From positions 53,548 to 117,547 of the forward strand of contig JAKASS010000001.1 in the NCBI GenBank assembly GCA_021818905.1: a DNA stretch of 64,000 bases. Reading direction: 5' to 3'. Each line of letters opens with the position of its first letter. Position 1 is the first letter of the stretch. The position numbers and the translations under genes are program-made. The DNA comes from Nanobdellota archaeon. Its GTDB lineage: Archaea; Nanobdellota; Nanobdellia; Parvarchaeales; Parvarchaeaceae. Shown here in pieces: positions 22,788 to 31,353 of the stretch. The notes under the pieces are model-generated. The model ran no database searches. It saw only the letters and a list, made by a program, of their open reading frames with translations, and was not told where the DNA came from.

Positions 22788-24499
22788 ATTCTCTTTATTT
22801 TCTGGATCTCTTTTAATATCTCCTGATAATCAGATGTGAATAGGTCCATAATGTCGTTGAACTTTATGATGTCTTGTATTTCCATATCCGAATAAAGGAC
22901 ATCCTCGTCTTTTAGATTTCTTTCGTATACCGCGTTGTCAACGCTTATCGCGACCTTGTCTCCTTTGACTGCCCGGTCTACTTTCTTCTTGTCTCCTTGT
23001 ATTTCGACTATCGACCCCAACCTTTCGCCATTTTTCTTAATCAACGGATAATTTGGCCTTATTTCCCCCCCTAAGACTTCGACGCCAAATACGCATGGAG
23101 AAGACCTCCTGAACATATTGCCTTTTATAAAAACTACTTTCGCGGGGAGTTTTAAATTTGCGGTGCGTGCTTCAAAGCGTCTCTTATTCACATCCTGTAT
23201 AAACACAGAGTATCTCTCAAAAAGGTCATATATCGAACTTGTGCTTATTATAGTAACTGCCTCTGATTTAGCTAGGATGTCTGTCTGCTTTTGTATCGAC
23301 ACATTAAAGCACAGTATTACGTTATTGTTCAATCTGGCGGTCATTATGTCGTTTTTTGATGGCTCGCCTATCTTTGTTTTCCCGATCTCTATGCCATTTG
23401 TCGCCCCTATCTTCTTTATGGCATCTATGCTTCCTATCGAATCTGCGCATACTACGACTCCTCTGGCTAAATCGTCGTTATAACCTATGTTTGATTTATT
23501 TATTTCCGAGATTATCTTTTCTTTCTCTTCTTGATTCTTGAAAACGGATACGGAGGTGCCTATCATCGCCAATGGATCTTGGACTACTAATCTTATCGGC
23601 GTAGCGGCGGATGCTGATTTTATGCTTTCGTACTTGCCGAAGTTTTCCCTGCTTTCTTCTAAAGGGATTAGCTTCATCATGCTTTTTATCTTGCTCTCTG
23701 CCGTGGAATCTTTTGTCTGCATTATTATCTTGTCTCCTACCTTTATTTCTCCAGAGTATACTATAGCATCATATACCGTGCCCATCCCTTTTACAACCTT
23801 CTCTTCGATTATGGCGGCTTGATTACCGGTAGCTTTTTCCAAGGCGATGTACCTCTGACTTAGACCTATTATCATGACTATCAAGTCCTTTATCCCGATG
23901 TTGTTCACCGAAGAAATCGGTATTACGGCTACTTCTTTTGTAAAATCTTTTATCCTATCGTATCTTTCTGCTTGAAAACCGTAATTAGAGACTTCAGAAA
24001 TCAAGTCGTATATCTTCTGGTCCAAGTTTTCGCTATAGGTCGTCCCCTCCTTTTCGAGGAAATCTATGAACGACAGGTCTTTGACCTGACGATATCCTTG
24101 TACCGTGTCTATCTTCGTTAAGGCGAGCAAAAACGGCGTCTTATAAGATTTCAGTATCTCTATCGATTCTATCGTCTGGTTTTGTATCCCTTCTGTGATA
24201 TCTATCGTTAGAATTGCTAAGTCGGCTATCGATGCGCCCCTTTCCCTCAAGGTAACAAAAGCCTCGTGACCGGGTGAATCGATGAATATTATGCTCGGAG
24301 TCTTTATCTCGACTTTGAATTTTTTAAGCAGGTCCGAAGCAATCTCGTTTATGCGTTCCGTTGGGACCTCTGTCGCGCCTATGTTTTGCGTCAACCCCCC
24401 CGTTTCCCGATAAGCAAAGAAAGTATCTCTTATCGAGTCCATGATACTGGTCTTACCAGCATCTACATGGCCAAGAAATGCGCAAATCGGGGATCTCAT
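22784..24499 (-). CDS. infB: Translation initiation factor aIF5B
   Basis: A GTPase that promotes subunit joining and initiator tRNA placement. The 571-residue protein starts at the G domain, as archaeal aIF5B does: GHVDAGKT (10-17), a switch I region containing GGLTQNIGATEVP, DSPGHEAF (usual DTPGHEAF, here Ser for Thr), and LALTKID for the G4 motif. Domain II follows near 225-330, then domain III (about 345-440) and a domain IV beta-barrel with VFGVEVLGG. Length is close to the family norm. Its stop overlaps the convergent nucleotidyltransferase gene by 4 bases. Confidence 0.93.
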   Translation of the reverse strand: MRSPICAFLGHVDAGKTSIMDSIRDTFFAYRETGGLTQNIGATEVPTERINEIASDLLKKFKVEIKTPSIIFIDSPGHEAFVTLRERGASIADLAILTIDITEGIQNQTIESIEILKSYKTPFLLALTKIDTVQGYRQVKDLSFIDFLEKEGTTYSENLDQKIYDLISEVSNYGFQAERYDRIKDFTKEVAVIPISSVNNIGIKDLIVMIIGLSQRYIALEKATGNQAAIIEEKVVKGMGTVYDAIVYSGEIKVGDKIIMQTKDSTAESKIKSMMKLIPLEESRENFGKYESIKSASAATPIRLVVQDPLAMIGTSVSVFKNQEEKEKIISEINKSNIGYNDDLARGVVVCADSIGSIDAIKKIGATNGIEIGKTKIGEPSKNDIMTARLNNNVILCFNVSIQKQTDILAKSEAVTIISTSSIYDLFERYSVFIQDVNKRRFEARTANLKLPAKVVFIKGNMFRRSSPCVFGVEVLGGEIRPNYPLIKKNGERLGSIVEIQGDKKKVDRAVKGDKVAISVDNAVYERNLKDEDVLYSDMEIQDIIKFNDIMDLFTSDYQEILKEIQKIKRI

Positions 24500-24610
24500 A
24501 TAACCTTCTTACTATTTTATAGATTATGAATGATGCGCTTGTATTTTAAGCCTTTAAGTCCAAGAAAAGCGATATTAAAAGTATAAATAAAAAGTTGACA
24601 AAATATTTTA

Positions 24611-25082
24611 ATGCTAACAATCGGTGAAAACACGCCGGAGTTTTCTTGCAAAGCGTGTGCTCCATCCAGTAAACAAGAGATAAGTCTTTCCGATTAAAAA
24701 AGGCGAATGGCAGATTCTTTTATTTTATGTAACCAACCTTTCGCCGATTTGTCCAACGGAGATTACAGAGCTTAACAAAGAACATGGAAAATTCAGTTCC
24801 CAAGGCTTTGAATTGCTAGGTATAAGTGTGGATACACCTGAAGTCCACAAAAAATTATCCGACACCGGCCTTGGTGGCAAGCTAAGGTTTCCTTTGCTAT
24901 CCGATGTCGATGGAAAATTAGGAAAAGCTTACGGGGTATTCAACGAAGAAAAGAAGAACGACAGGCGAGCAACCGTGATAGTGGATTCGAATCTAAAAGT
25001 AAGACGCTTCTACATATCGGACAACAAAATCGGCAGAAGCATCGAGGAGCTTTATCGTATTGCAATGGCGCTTAAAAGTTGA
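24611..25082 (+). pseudogene. Peroxiredoxin, frameshifted
   Basis: An AhpC/TSA-type peroxiredoxin in two frames. From ATG 24611 the frame reads MLTIGENTPEFSCKACAP and ISLSD, then stops at TAA 24698-24700. One frame over, the protein continues directly with KKGEWQILLFYVTNLSPICP, which contains the peroxidatic Cys in PICPTEI, and runs to 25082 through GISVDTPEVHKKL. The join falls in ttaaaaaa at 24697-24704; removal of one base would restore about 156 residues. A TATA box (24581-24590) about 26 bases upstream is intact. Either a recent pseudogene or an assembly error in an A-rich run. Confidence 0.85.
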
Positions 25083-25114
25083 GAAGCCTGCATGGTAAAC
25101 TGGGAACCTAAAAA

Positions 25115-25666
25115 TTAATCAAAAAATTCTTCTTCAAAAAGATGCGTTTCTATCGCTGCGCCTTCTTCATCCGAAGCGTGAACTAGGTTTCTAGTAGCCC
25201 TACGTTCTAGGTTCGCTTTTAGAATAGAATCTTCTCCAAAATCCCCCCTTATGGAGCCTTTTGTCGCCATAGATGGGTCTGTCTTGCCTATAAGCTCCCT
25301 TCCTTTAAGGATCGCATCTTCTCTTTCTAGTATCATTGCTATAACGTCTGAAGAACTCATGAACTTTCTGTTCCATTCTATTAGTTGCTCTCCTATTTTG
25401 TACGGGTCATTGGTGCCAAAAAGTTTCTCGATTTCCTGAGATTTACCAGCTGCGGTCATAGACTCTATTGTTTTTTTGCCCATTCCCGTCAGCTGGCTTT
25501 CCGTGCTTCGATATTGTTTTTCTACGAGTTCATGCGATAGGCGCCCCTTCTGCAATTTTACTATTGTAAACCCGGCCTCTTCAAATCTATTTAGAATTCT
25601 ACCCGCTAATTTTCTCTCGACGGCATCTGGTTTTATCATTACCAGTGTTCGCTGTTTTCCTGTCAT
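25115..25666 (-). CDS. ndk: Nucleoside diphosphate kinase
   Basis: Transfers the gamma phosphate from ATP to nucleoside diphosphates through a phospho-histidine. LVMIKPDAV opens the fold, GSIRGDFG gives the phosphate-binding loop and NLVHASDEE carries the catalytic His. At 183 residues it is longer than the usual 135-155, mainly because of an insert of about 25-30 residues (TAAGKSQEIEKLFGTNDPYK region, about 70-95) in the middle. Its start overlaps the stop of the upstream 169-residue gene by 4 bases. Confidence 0.92.
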   Translation of the reverse strand: MTGKQRTLVMIKPDAVERKLAGRILNRFEEAGFTIVKLQKGRLSHELVEKQYRSTESQLTGMGKKTIESMTAAGKSQEIEKLFGTNDPYKIGEQLIEWNRKFMSSSDVIAMILEREDAILKGRELIGKTDPSMATKGSIRGDFGEDSILKANLERRATRNLVHASDEEGAAIETHLFEEEFFD

Positions 25667-26172
25667 TTATTTTCACCTTGAATAGGTCCCTGAGATACGG
25701 TGCCTGAGCCTTTTTGCGTTATAATCCTTTTTCCTTCCGGCAAAGTCAATGTTGCATAGTACATCGTGTGCGCGCTTTCGTTTCTTAAAAACTCCGAATC
25801 AAATTCTGTATATTCAGATATGCTCATTGCTGCAGAATAAGCCGCTCCTATTACGGCATCAACGTGACTGCCCCAGCCATGTAAATATCTCCTATCAAAA
25901 GTTGTCTTAAGCTGTACTAAAACGTCATCTAAGTCGGATGCAGAGAGATATTTATCATAGATATTAAAGCCAAAAAAGTGCAGTTGGTCGGATATCTCCT
26001 CGTAAAGATTGCGAACCGACCTATCCATCGCCGTCTTAGCTTTATACGGTCGTATTAACCTAGTTGATTCAAATACCGCTTTTATCACATTGGATTTAAG
26101 GGTGCTTTTTACAAGAGAAACGATTTCTTTACTGCCTAAGACGTTTTCTAAACCGTTTTTAGATTCTGGCAT
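25663..26172 (-). CDS. Uncharacterised 169-residue protein upstream of ndk
   Basis: I do not recognise this protein. It is soluble, mainly helical, with aromatic-rich segments (LHFFGFNIYDKYLS, RRYLHGWGSHVDAV) and no metal or nucleotide motif. The C-terminal 25 residues are Gly/Ser/Gln-rich and probably disordered. Its ATGA junction with ndk (4-base overlap) shows an operon. A role in nucleotide metabolism would be an inference from position only. Confidence 0.7.
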   Translation of the reverse strand: MPESKNGLENVLGSKEIVSLVKSTLKSNVIKAVFESTRLIRPYKAKTAMDRSVRNLYEEISDQLHFFGFNIYDKYLSASDLDDVLVQLKTTFDRRYLHGWGSHVDAVIGAAYSAAMSISEYTEFDSEFLRNESAHTMYYATLTLPEGKRIITQKGSGTVSQGPIQGENK

Positions 26173-26216
26173 AATTTCTTATTATAGGGGCCCCCGACTA
26201 TTTAAATTTTCTAAAT

Positions 26217-27245
26217 TTAAGATATCTCGGCTTTTCCTACTACTCTTAAAACTCTTATAGAGAGATCTTTGTTTATCAACGTCAATCTATCGTCTTTATC
26301 GAAACAAAAGTTCTTATCAGATTCGAACGAGGCCGTAACTGCATCGTCTTCTCTCAATACATTGGTAAGAGAAAGGGTGGGGGTTTGCCAATTGCATATA
26401 AGAGTTAACTTTACTCCGTCCCTTATTTCTTGCTTGTAAAGCTTGTTTACGTGGACTTTTATTTTTCCCTCTTTCACGTCTCTAAAGCTCTTGTTTTGTC
26501 TTACTTCTACGCCTCTTGGAAGGTCCCATGGCCAAACTCCCTTTATTGCGATTCCTACCCTATCACCCGCTTCCGCAGATTGCGTCTCTTCCTGGTTTAT
26601 CTGGATACCATTCACAGATATCTCTTTTGTGAAGGGGGCCGGTGCTAAGACGCCTTCGGTATGTATGCCGACTTTACCCGCTGCCAAAGTACCTACAGCA
26701 ATGGAAAGGCCCTTAGATTCGAAAGCGTGGTCTATCAAAAGCTTAAATGGCTTGGTTATATTATTCGAATCATAATTCAGTGCTGAAAGCTTCGCTCTTA
26801 TGTCTGCTATTGTTTGATCGCTGTTTATGTCGACTCGCATAACTTCAAAATTCTCCATAGACGTACCCTTCAGTAGCTCAGCAAGATTTTTTGTGAGTTT
26901 ATCTAGTTCTCCACTTGTAGATATGTCGGCTTTTGTAATGCAGATTAAGCCCTGCTTTATTCCCATCGTATTAGCGAGTATAACTAGCTCACCTACCTGA
27001 AAATTGATTCCGATATCCGGCGAAATACAAAAGACGATTGCGTCCGAGATGCTAAGCACAGAGGCTATAATAGTCGGCGCATCCATGTCGCCTGGCGTAT
27101 CTATAAGCGTTATGTTTTTCCCGCCATATTTGAATGAGAAGAAAGATACGTCTTCTTCGGCGCCTTTTCTTTGCTGAAGCTTATTAACAAGGGTTGTCTT
27201 TCCGGACTTATACGGTCCGATAACACTTACTGAAAGCGAATTCAT
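26217..27245 (-). CDS. EF-Tu/SelB-like translational GTPase paralogue
   Basis: A 342-residue GTPase with P-loop GPYKSGKTT at 10-18, DTPGD near 49 and TKAD near 103 (G4), followed by EF-Tu-like domain II (about 165-245) and domain III (250-340). The overall plan resembles small archaeal EF1A/SelB-related proteins, but it is shorter than EF1A and lacks the long switch I. The Gly-His of the usual GHVDHGK P-loop is replaced by Gly-Pro-Tyr. It probably binds GTP; the substrate is unknown and a selenocysteine role is not supported by anything nearby. Confidence 0.75.
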   Translation of the reverse strand: MNSLSVSVIGPYKSGKTTLVNKLQQRKGAEEDVSFFSFKYGGKNITLIDTPGDMDAPTIIASVLSISDAIVFCISPDIGINFQVGELVILANTMGIKQGLICITKADISTSGELDKLTKNLAELLKGTSMENFEVMRVDINSDQTIADIRAKLSALNYDSNNITKPFKLLIDHAFESKGLSIAVGTLAAGKVGIHTEGVLAPAPFTKEISVNGIQINQEETQSAEAGDRVGIAIKGVWPWDLPRGVEVRQNKSFRDVKEGKIKVHVNKLYKQEIRDGVKLTLICNWQTPTLSLTNVLREDDAVTASFESDKNFCFDKDDRLTLINKDLSIRVLRVVGKAEIS

Positions 27246-27285
27246 ATTGCCTTTTTATGACTAACATTTAAATACTTTTCTTTGG

Positions 27286-27637
27286 CTATCTCTTTTTCTG
27301 CGACCGACCCAGAATAATCAAAGCTGCCAAGCCGTATAACGCAACCGAGATTATATACAGATATAATGACCTCGGGCTTGGGAAGTAGACTGCTGTCAAA
27401 GTTATCAGCACGCCGAAAGCCACCAAAAAACCCGCAACTATGGTCTGAAATAACCTCAATAGCTTCATCGACTTTGGTATAAGCCCTTTTGTCAATTCAA
27501 ACGATGCAAATTTGTGGCATTTCTAACACCGCATGTAAACGATAATGGCCAAGTCTTATCACCGCCACCGAAGCACCTAGTATGAATTTATATTTGAAGC
27601 TTTTCTTGCACTTTGGGCACGTTACCGTAGTTTCCAT
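27286..27637 (-). pseudogene. Zinc-ribbon two-helix membrane protein, broken
   Basis: From ATG 27637 the frame reads METTVTCPKCKKSFKYKF and then VIRLGHYR, the start of a zinc ribbon. An extra base in the AAA at 27537-27539 shifts the frame. In the shifted frame the sequence continues YMRC-stop-KCHKFASFELTKG, where the second CxxC is interrupted by TAG (27523-27525), and then encodes a protein with two membrane helices to the stop at 27286. The intact ancestor would be about 116 residues. It starts 2 bases after the rnz stop. The C-terminal 69-codon part is open and could still be translated from a TTG at 27495. Confidence 0.72.
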
Positions 27638-27639
27638 AA

Positions 27640-28557
27640 TCACATTTGGATTATATCGAGATCGTTTGGCAACGAGATTTCTGCAGGTAAGTGAAGCTTT
27701 TTCTTTAGTTCATCTATCTCAGAATTCATTAACTTTGTGTCTTCGTATCTTTGACTTGTATGCACGAGATAGACTTTCTTTACATTAGCGAGCTTAGCTA
27801 TCCTTAACGCATCACTTACTGTAAGATGAGAAAAGTTACTGGCCTTTTCCTGAAGAGCAGAGGAAAATGTGGCTTCTATCACCAATACGTCTGCGCCTTT
27901 AGCAAATTTTGCGAGATTCTTTTCGTAGGATAAATCTGTTAAATAAACGAACGACTTTCCTCTTTTCAGATAGGTAAACTCTTTTGCTTTTAAGAGCTTC
28001 CCCTTGTATCTTACGTTTTTACCTTTTTTTAGCACCTTAAGGAATGGTCCCGGTTTTATCCCCTCCTTTTTCAGAACGTCCCGCTTTATATTGAAAACAT
28101 CGTCTTCTTTTAATTTGTAGCCCAAACATTTGACAGAATGTTTTACATTCATGCCGTATACCGAATATTTTCCTATTTTCTCTATAAGCTTTTCTCTTTT
28201 TAGATCTAACGAGCGAGATTTTATCTGAAGATTCGGGTAGAATTTATAAGTCTGTAAAATATGTTTTATACTCGCATTTGTGCCTAGCGGTCCGATTATG
28301 TTTACCGGTTCTGACCTTCTCATCATATTCAGACTTTGAAGCACGCCGCCTATGCCTAGTGAATGGTCTCCATGCCAGTGTGTAACAAATATGTAGTCTA
28401 TGGCCGGGCTGAGATTAGCTATTCTTATCTGCCTCTGGGTTCCTTCTCCACAATCAAAAAGAACTTTTTTACCGTCCAAATTGAAATAAATCGAAGGGTG
28501 GTTTCTGGTTTTTGTCGGAAACGCAGACGATGTGCCAAGTATAGTTATTTTATCCAT
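27640..28557 (-). CDS. rnz: Ribonuclease Z (tRNA 3'-endonuclease)
   Basis: A metallo-beta-lactamase-fold endonuclease that removes tRNA 3' trailers. TILGTSSAFPTKTRNH opens the fold and HWHGDH (60-65) is the zinc motif. FDCGEGTQRQ (34-43), the exosite region near 160-190 with the GPFLKVLKKGK segment, and late SHLT and LVHTSQRY histidines complete the RNase Z set. The 305-residue length is typical. Neither tRNA gene in this window encodes CCA, so trailer removal plus CCA addition is required. The start overlaps the stop of the TatD gene by 8 bases. Confidence 0.92.
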   Translation of the reverse strand: MDKITILGTSSAFPTKTRNHPSIYFNLDGKKVLFDCGEGTQRQIRIANLSPAIDYIFVTHWHGDHSLGIGGVLQSLNMMRRSEPVNIIGPLGTNASIKHILQTYKFYPNLQIKSRSLDLKREKLIEKIGKYSVYGMNVKHSVKCLGYKLKEDDVFNIKRDVLKKEGIKPGPFLKVLKKGKNVRYKGKLLKAKEFTYLKRGKSFVYLTDLSYEKNLAKFAKGADVLVIEATFSSALQEKASNFSHLTVSDALRIAKLANVKKVYLVHTSQRYEDTKLMNSEIDELKKKLHLPAEISLPNDLDIIQM

Positions 28558-29374
28558 AAAAGACTCTTTGAAAGTTTTCCCACATCTTTTCTTTCAGTTC
28601 CACTTCGCCCATATCCCGTAAGGCTGCTACATAATTTAATAGCTTCCGGATATTTAATGGCGTATTCATCTTATCATCCGGACTAAGGGCGGGGGAATCC
28701 GTTTCCAAGAAAAGCCTATCCATCGCTATTTTCTTTATGAGGTTGTCGCGTTTAAACCTCATAAAACCCGTGGAGACACTGATATACGCGCCTCTGTCTA
28801 CCGCTTTTTCATATTGCAGCTGGTTGCCTTCGAAGTTGTGTATTATTATCTTTGTTTCGAACGATGCAATTATCCTTAAAAGCTCGTCCATCGATTTTCT
28901 GCTGTGGACTATACAGACTTTTCGTCTGAGTTCAGCCAGCTCCAATATCTCCGAGAATATTCTGCCCTGAAGCAGTTTTTGCGATTCGTCCTTGCCTCTA
29001 TAATCAAGACCTACTTCAGAGACAGCGAAAGCCTCATTAAGGTGCGCGGCTAGATAATCCACTCCGCCCTTTGCCTTTGCTTCACCTATCGCTGCTATTA
29101 CGTTGGGGTGAAGTCCAATGCATGGCAAAAAATTCGGGTGTTTTAACGCTTCGCTGAGTATCCCCGAGTCCTCGTCGGGCTCTTCTCCAGCGTTAAGCAC
29201 TATAAAGTCTGCTAGTTCCGAGTATAATCTGTCCCTGGACCCGTCAAATGCCTTATCGTTGATGTGTGCGTGGATATCCAAAAATTTTGCTTCCGTATTA
29301 GCGTTAAAACCCTCTTTAAATAATAAGTTTGATAAGCTTTTATACCTGCCATCTTCATAATTATTACTGAACAT
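28550..29374 (-). CDS. TatD-family metal-dependent hydrolase
   Basis: A 274-residue TIM-barrel hydrolase of the TatD DNase-like group. The metal ligands are visible in order: DIHAHI near 33, SEVGLDY near 120, IVHSRK near 150, IIHNFEG near 173 and ETDSPALSPD near 222. Family members act as 3'-5' exonucleases or other phosphoester hydrolases. It is the first gene of an operon with rnz. The N-terminal 25 residues before the barrel may be partly untranslated. Confidence 0.88.
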   Translation of the reverse strand: MFSNNYEDGRYKSLSNLLFKEGFNANTEAKFLDIHAHINDKAFDGSRDRLYSELADFIVLNAGEEPDEDSGILSEALKHPNFLPCIGLHPNVIAAIGEAKAKGGVDYLAAHLNEAFAVSEVGLDYRGKDESQKLLQGRIFSEILELAELRRKVCIVHSRKSMDELLRIIASFETKIIIHNFEGNQLQYEKAVDRGAYISVSTGFMRFKRDNLIKKIAMDRLFLETDSPALSPDDKMNTPLNIRKLLNYVAALRDMGEVELKEKMWENFQRVFYG

Positions 29375-29636
29375 GGAATTTGATGATACGGTAGCCTATT
29401 CGGTATAAATTTTCACGTTCGCAACCGGATAAACTGCCTCAGTGAGACCATCCTGAACGTTATGCCTTGGCGGTTCATAGCAGGAAAATAGAGGGGACTG
29501 GCAATTATATGCGTTTTAGATGAATGCCAGAACATTTTGATGAGGATGTGGTAACCTGTAGTGATACTGGCAGGTGGATATTCTAGATTTTTATAAGGAA
29601 AAAATTATTTAATAAAAGGAAAGTAATAGGAGATAT
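29375..29636. other. Gene-free stretch before tRNA-Thr
   Basis: 262 bases without a convincing open frame. It can fold TGCCAG (29524-29529) with CTGGCA (29567-29572) around a loop that itself contains ACAT...ATGT. C-box-like and D-box-like words occur but not with correct guide-RNA spacing. The last 50 bases contain the tRNA promoter region (tttttataagg near 29588). Confidence 0.4.
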
Positions 29637-29708
29637 GCCTCTGTAGCTCAGTGGTAGAGCACATCACTTGTAATGATGGGGTCGAGGGTTCAATCCCCTC
29701 CAGAGGCT
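29637..29708 (+). tRNA. tRNA-Thr (UGU)
   Basis: A full cloverleaf: acceptor GCCTCTG/CAGAGGC, D arm GCTC/GAGC, anticodon stem CATCA/TGATG with loop CTTGTAA (anticodon TGT), T arm GAGGG/CCCTC with TTCAATC. Discriminator U. No intron, CCA not encoded. Confidence 0.97.
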
Positions 29709-29714
29709 TTAAAG

Positions 29715-30314
29715 TTAAAATTTTGCCAAAGCAAAAATATTGATCCAGACGTCTCCGTCATTACCTGTATTTGTATAAGAGTCTATCAGGTTAAAATCTT
29801 TTTCGACTAGTTTCTCAAATTCCCCCTTACTGTAGTAAGAGAAGAATCTTTTTGTGCCATCTGGATAAACCTTTATCTCGTCACCGAAACCCTCTTTCAA
29901 GCTTATAAAAATGACTCCTCCCTTCCTCAACACCCTTCTGAATTCCGTAAGTACTTTTCCCACTTCTGATCTTTTTATATGCAAAAGACTTGCGTTGGCC
30001 CAAAGTCCATCGAAATGACCAGAATCGAACTCAAGTTCCTTCATGTCCATCTTCCTAAAATCGCCTTCTGTAAATCTTTTCCTTGCTTCTGCGAGCATGC
30101 CTTTGGATCTGTCCACACCGATTACATCGCAACCTTTCTCCATAAAATACTGGGTGTCTCTGCCCGGGCCGCAGCCAACATCAAGAATCTTTTTACCCTT
30201 GCAAAGTTTAAGGAATTCGCTATATTTTCTTATAAAACTCTCATCGGCAGTTATATGTTTTTCGGCGTATTTGTGTGCTATCTTATCGTAGGTAGAAATA
30301 GTTGGATCAAGCAT
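29715..30314 (-). CDS. SAM-dependent methyltransferase, class I
   Basis: A 199-residue Rossmann-fold methyltransferase. KKILDVGCGPGRDTQYF near 40-56 is motif I, VIGVDRSKGM near 65 carries the acidic residue that binds the ribose, and LWANASLLHI near 105 follows motif II. The fold resembles small-molecule or tRNA-wobble methyltransferases (UbiE/Trm9-like), but no substrate can be inferred. It is convergent with tRNA-Thr, its stop 7 bases from the tRNA end. Confidence 0.86.
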   Translation of the reverse strand: MLDPTISTYDKIAHKYAEKHITADESFIRKYSEFLKLCKGKKILDVGCGPGRDTQYFMEKGCDVIGVDRSKGMLAEARKRFTEGDFRKMDMKELEFDSGHFDGLWANASLLHIKRSEVGKVLTEFRRVLRKGGVIFISLKEGFGDEIKVYPDGTKRFFSYYSKGEFEKLVEKDFNLIDSYTNTGNDGDVWINIFALAKF

Positions 30315-30330
30315 ACTTGTTACTTTACTG

Positions 30331-31260
30331 TTACCCAGACGCTGCGATTTTCGTCTTTATCTGGTTGACTACGTTCTGTACGTTATCTTGCCCGCCTATG
30401 GCTGCTAAACCGGCTGCCGAAAGACCCGCCATCCCGCCAAGCGCGCCCATACCTTGCATAAATTGCATAGGTAATACTATCTTTGAAGAACTTGATTCTC
30501 CCATCTGTTTTAACGCCTGTAGGTATAGATACATCATAGACCTGTCATCCAAAGCATGTCCTCCTTCACCTACAGCTTCCATCACTATTTTCTGTGCATC
30601 AGCTTTGAATCTCTGTGCTTGAAGAAGGTTCGCGGCTATCTCTGGCTGTTGCATAGCTGTGATTACCTCGTCTGGAGGTGCTATGGTTCTTATCTGCACG
30701 GTTGGAACGTCGATTCCCCACTTCCATGTAAGGTGCCTTATCGAGTCTGCCAAAACGTCGTTGAGTTTATCTAAATTGCCAAAAAGTTGTCTCATCGTGA
30801 ACGAAGAAATCGCATTTCTTATCGCCGATTGAACTAGATTGCTAAGCCCCTGGCCATAATTGTCTATCTGTAATGTAGCTTTCTCCGGATCTGTTATCTG
30901 ATAATATATCGTGCCTTCAAGGCCCAATTTTATGTCATCCTGGGTAAATACTTCCTGTGAACTTATGTCCATCATCTTGACACGGACATCAACCCTTTGA
31001 TATTCTGACTCAAATCCTGGAACGACAATCACCCAACCTGGACCTACAACCCTGTTGAATTTGCCTAAACGGAATATTATACCCCTCTCAAACTGGCTGT
31101 ATTGTTTAACGGAAAACACTAAAAATATGATAAGTAATATAACAAATATCAATATGTAGACCGCAGGCAGCAATGCTGGGGCGGCGACAACGACAAACAC
31201 CACCAATAAAAGCAATACAACGATGCCTAACAATACCCCCCAAAATTCGCCTGGACTCAT
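30331..31260 (-). CDS. SPFH/band 7 protein (stomatin/prohibitin-like)
   Basis: A 309-residue membrane-associated scaffold. Two adjacent hydrophobic helices (about 8-28 and 30-50) are followed by a band 7 domain with RGIIFRLGKFNRVVGPGW and the conserved pattern YQRVDVRVKMMDI, then a coiled-coil helix near 210-235 and a Gly/Ala-rich tail (MGALGGMAGLSAAGLAAIGG). Stomatins organise membrane microdomains and often pair with NfeD or a protease; neither is adjacent here. Confidence 0.9.
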   Translation of the reverse strand: MSPGEFWGVLLGIVVLLLLVVFVVVAAPALLPAVYILIFVILLIIFLVFSVKQYSQFERGIIFRLGKFNRVVGPGWVIVVPGFESEYQRVDVRVKMMDISSQEVFTQDDIKLGLEGTIYYQITDPEKATLQIDNYGQGLSNLVQSAIRNAISSFTMRQLFGNLDKLNDVLADSIRHLTWKWGIDVPTVQIRTIAPPDEVITAMQQPEIAANLLQAQRFKADAQKIVMEAVGEGGHALDDRSMMYLYLQALKQMGESSSSKIVLPMQFMQGMGALGGMAGLSAAGLAAIGGQDNVQNVVNQIKTKIAASG

Positions 31261-31353
31261 ATTATTATTAGATTACATCGCTATATTAAAGTTTACTGAG
31301 TAATTTAATCACTGTTTTTTCGACGTGATAATCTAATTTTAAGTATTTATATT

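Noticed and set aside
27523-27525. In-frame TAG as pyrrolysine in the zinc-ribbon gene
   Set aside because: The same gene also has a frameshift, and TAG replaces a residue between two zinc cysteines. No pyl genes are seen. Nonsense mutation is simpler.
29381-29455. C/D-box guide RNA before tRNA-Thr
   Set aside because: TGATGA and CTGA words occur but the spacing and inner D'/C' boxes do not fit an archaeal guide RNA.
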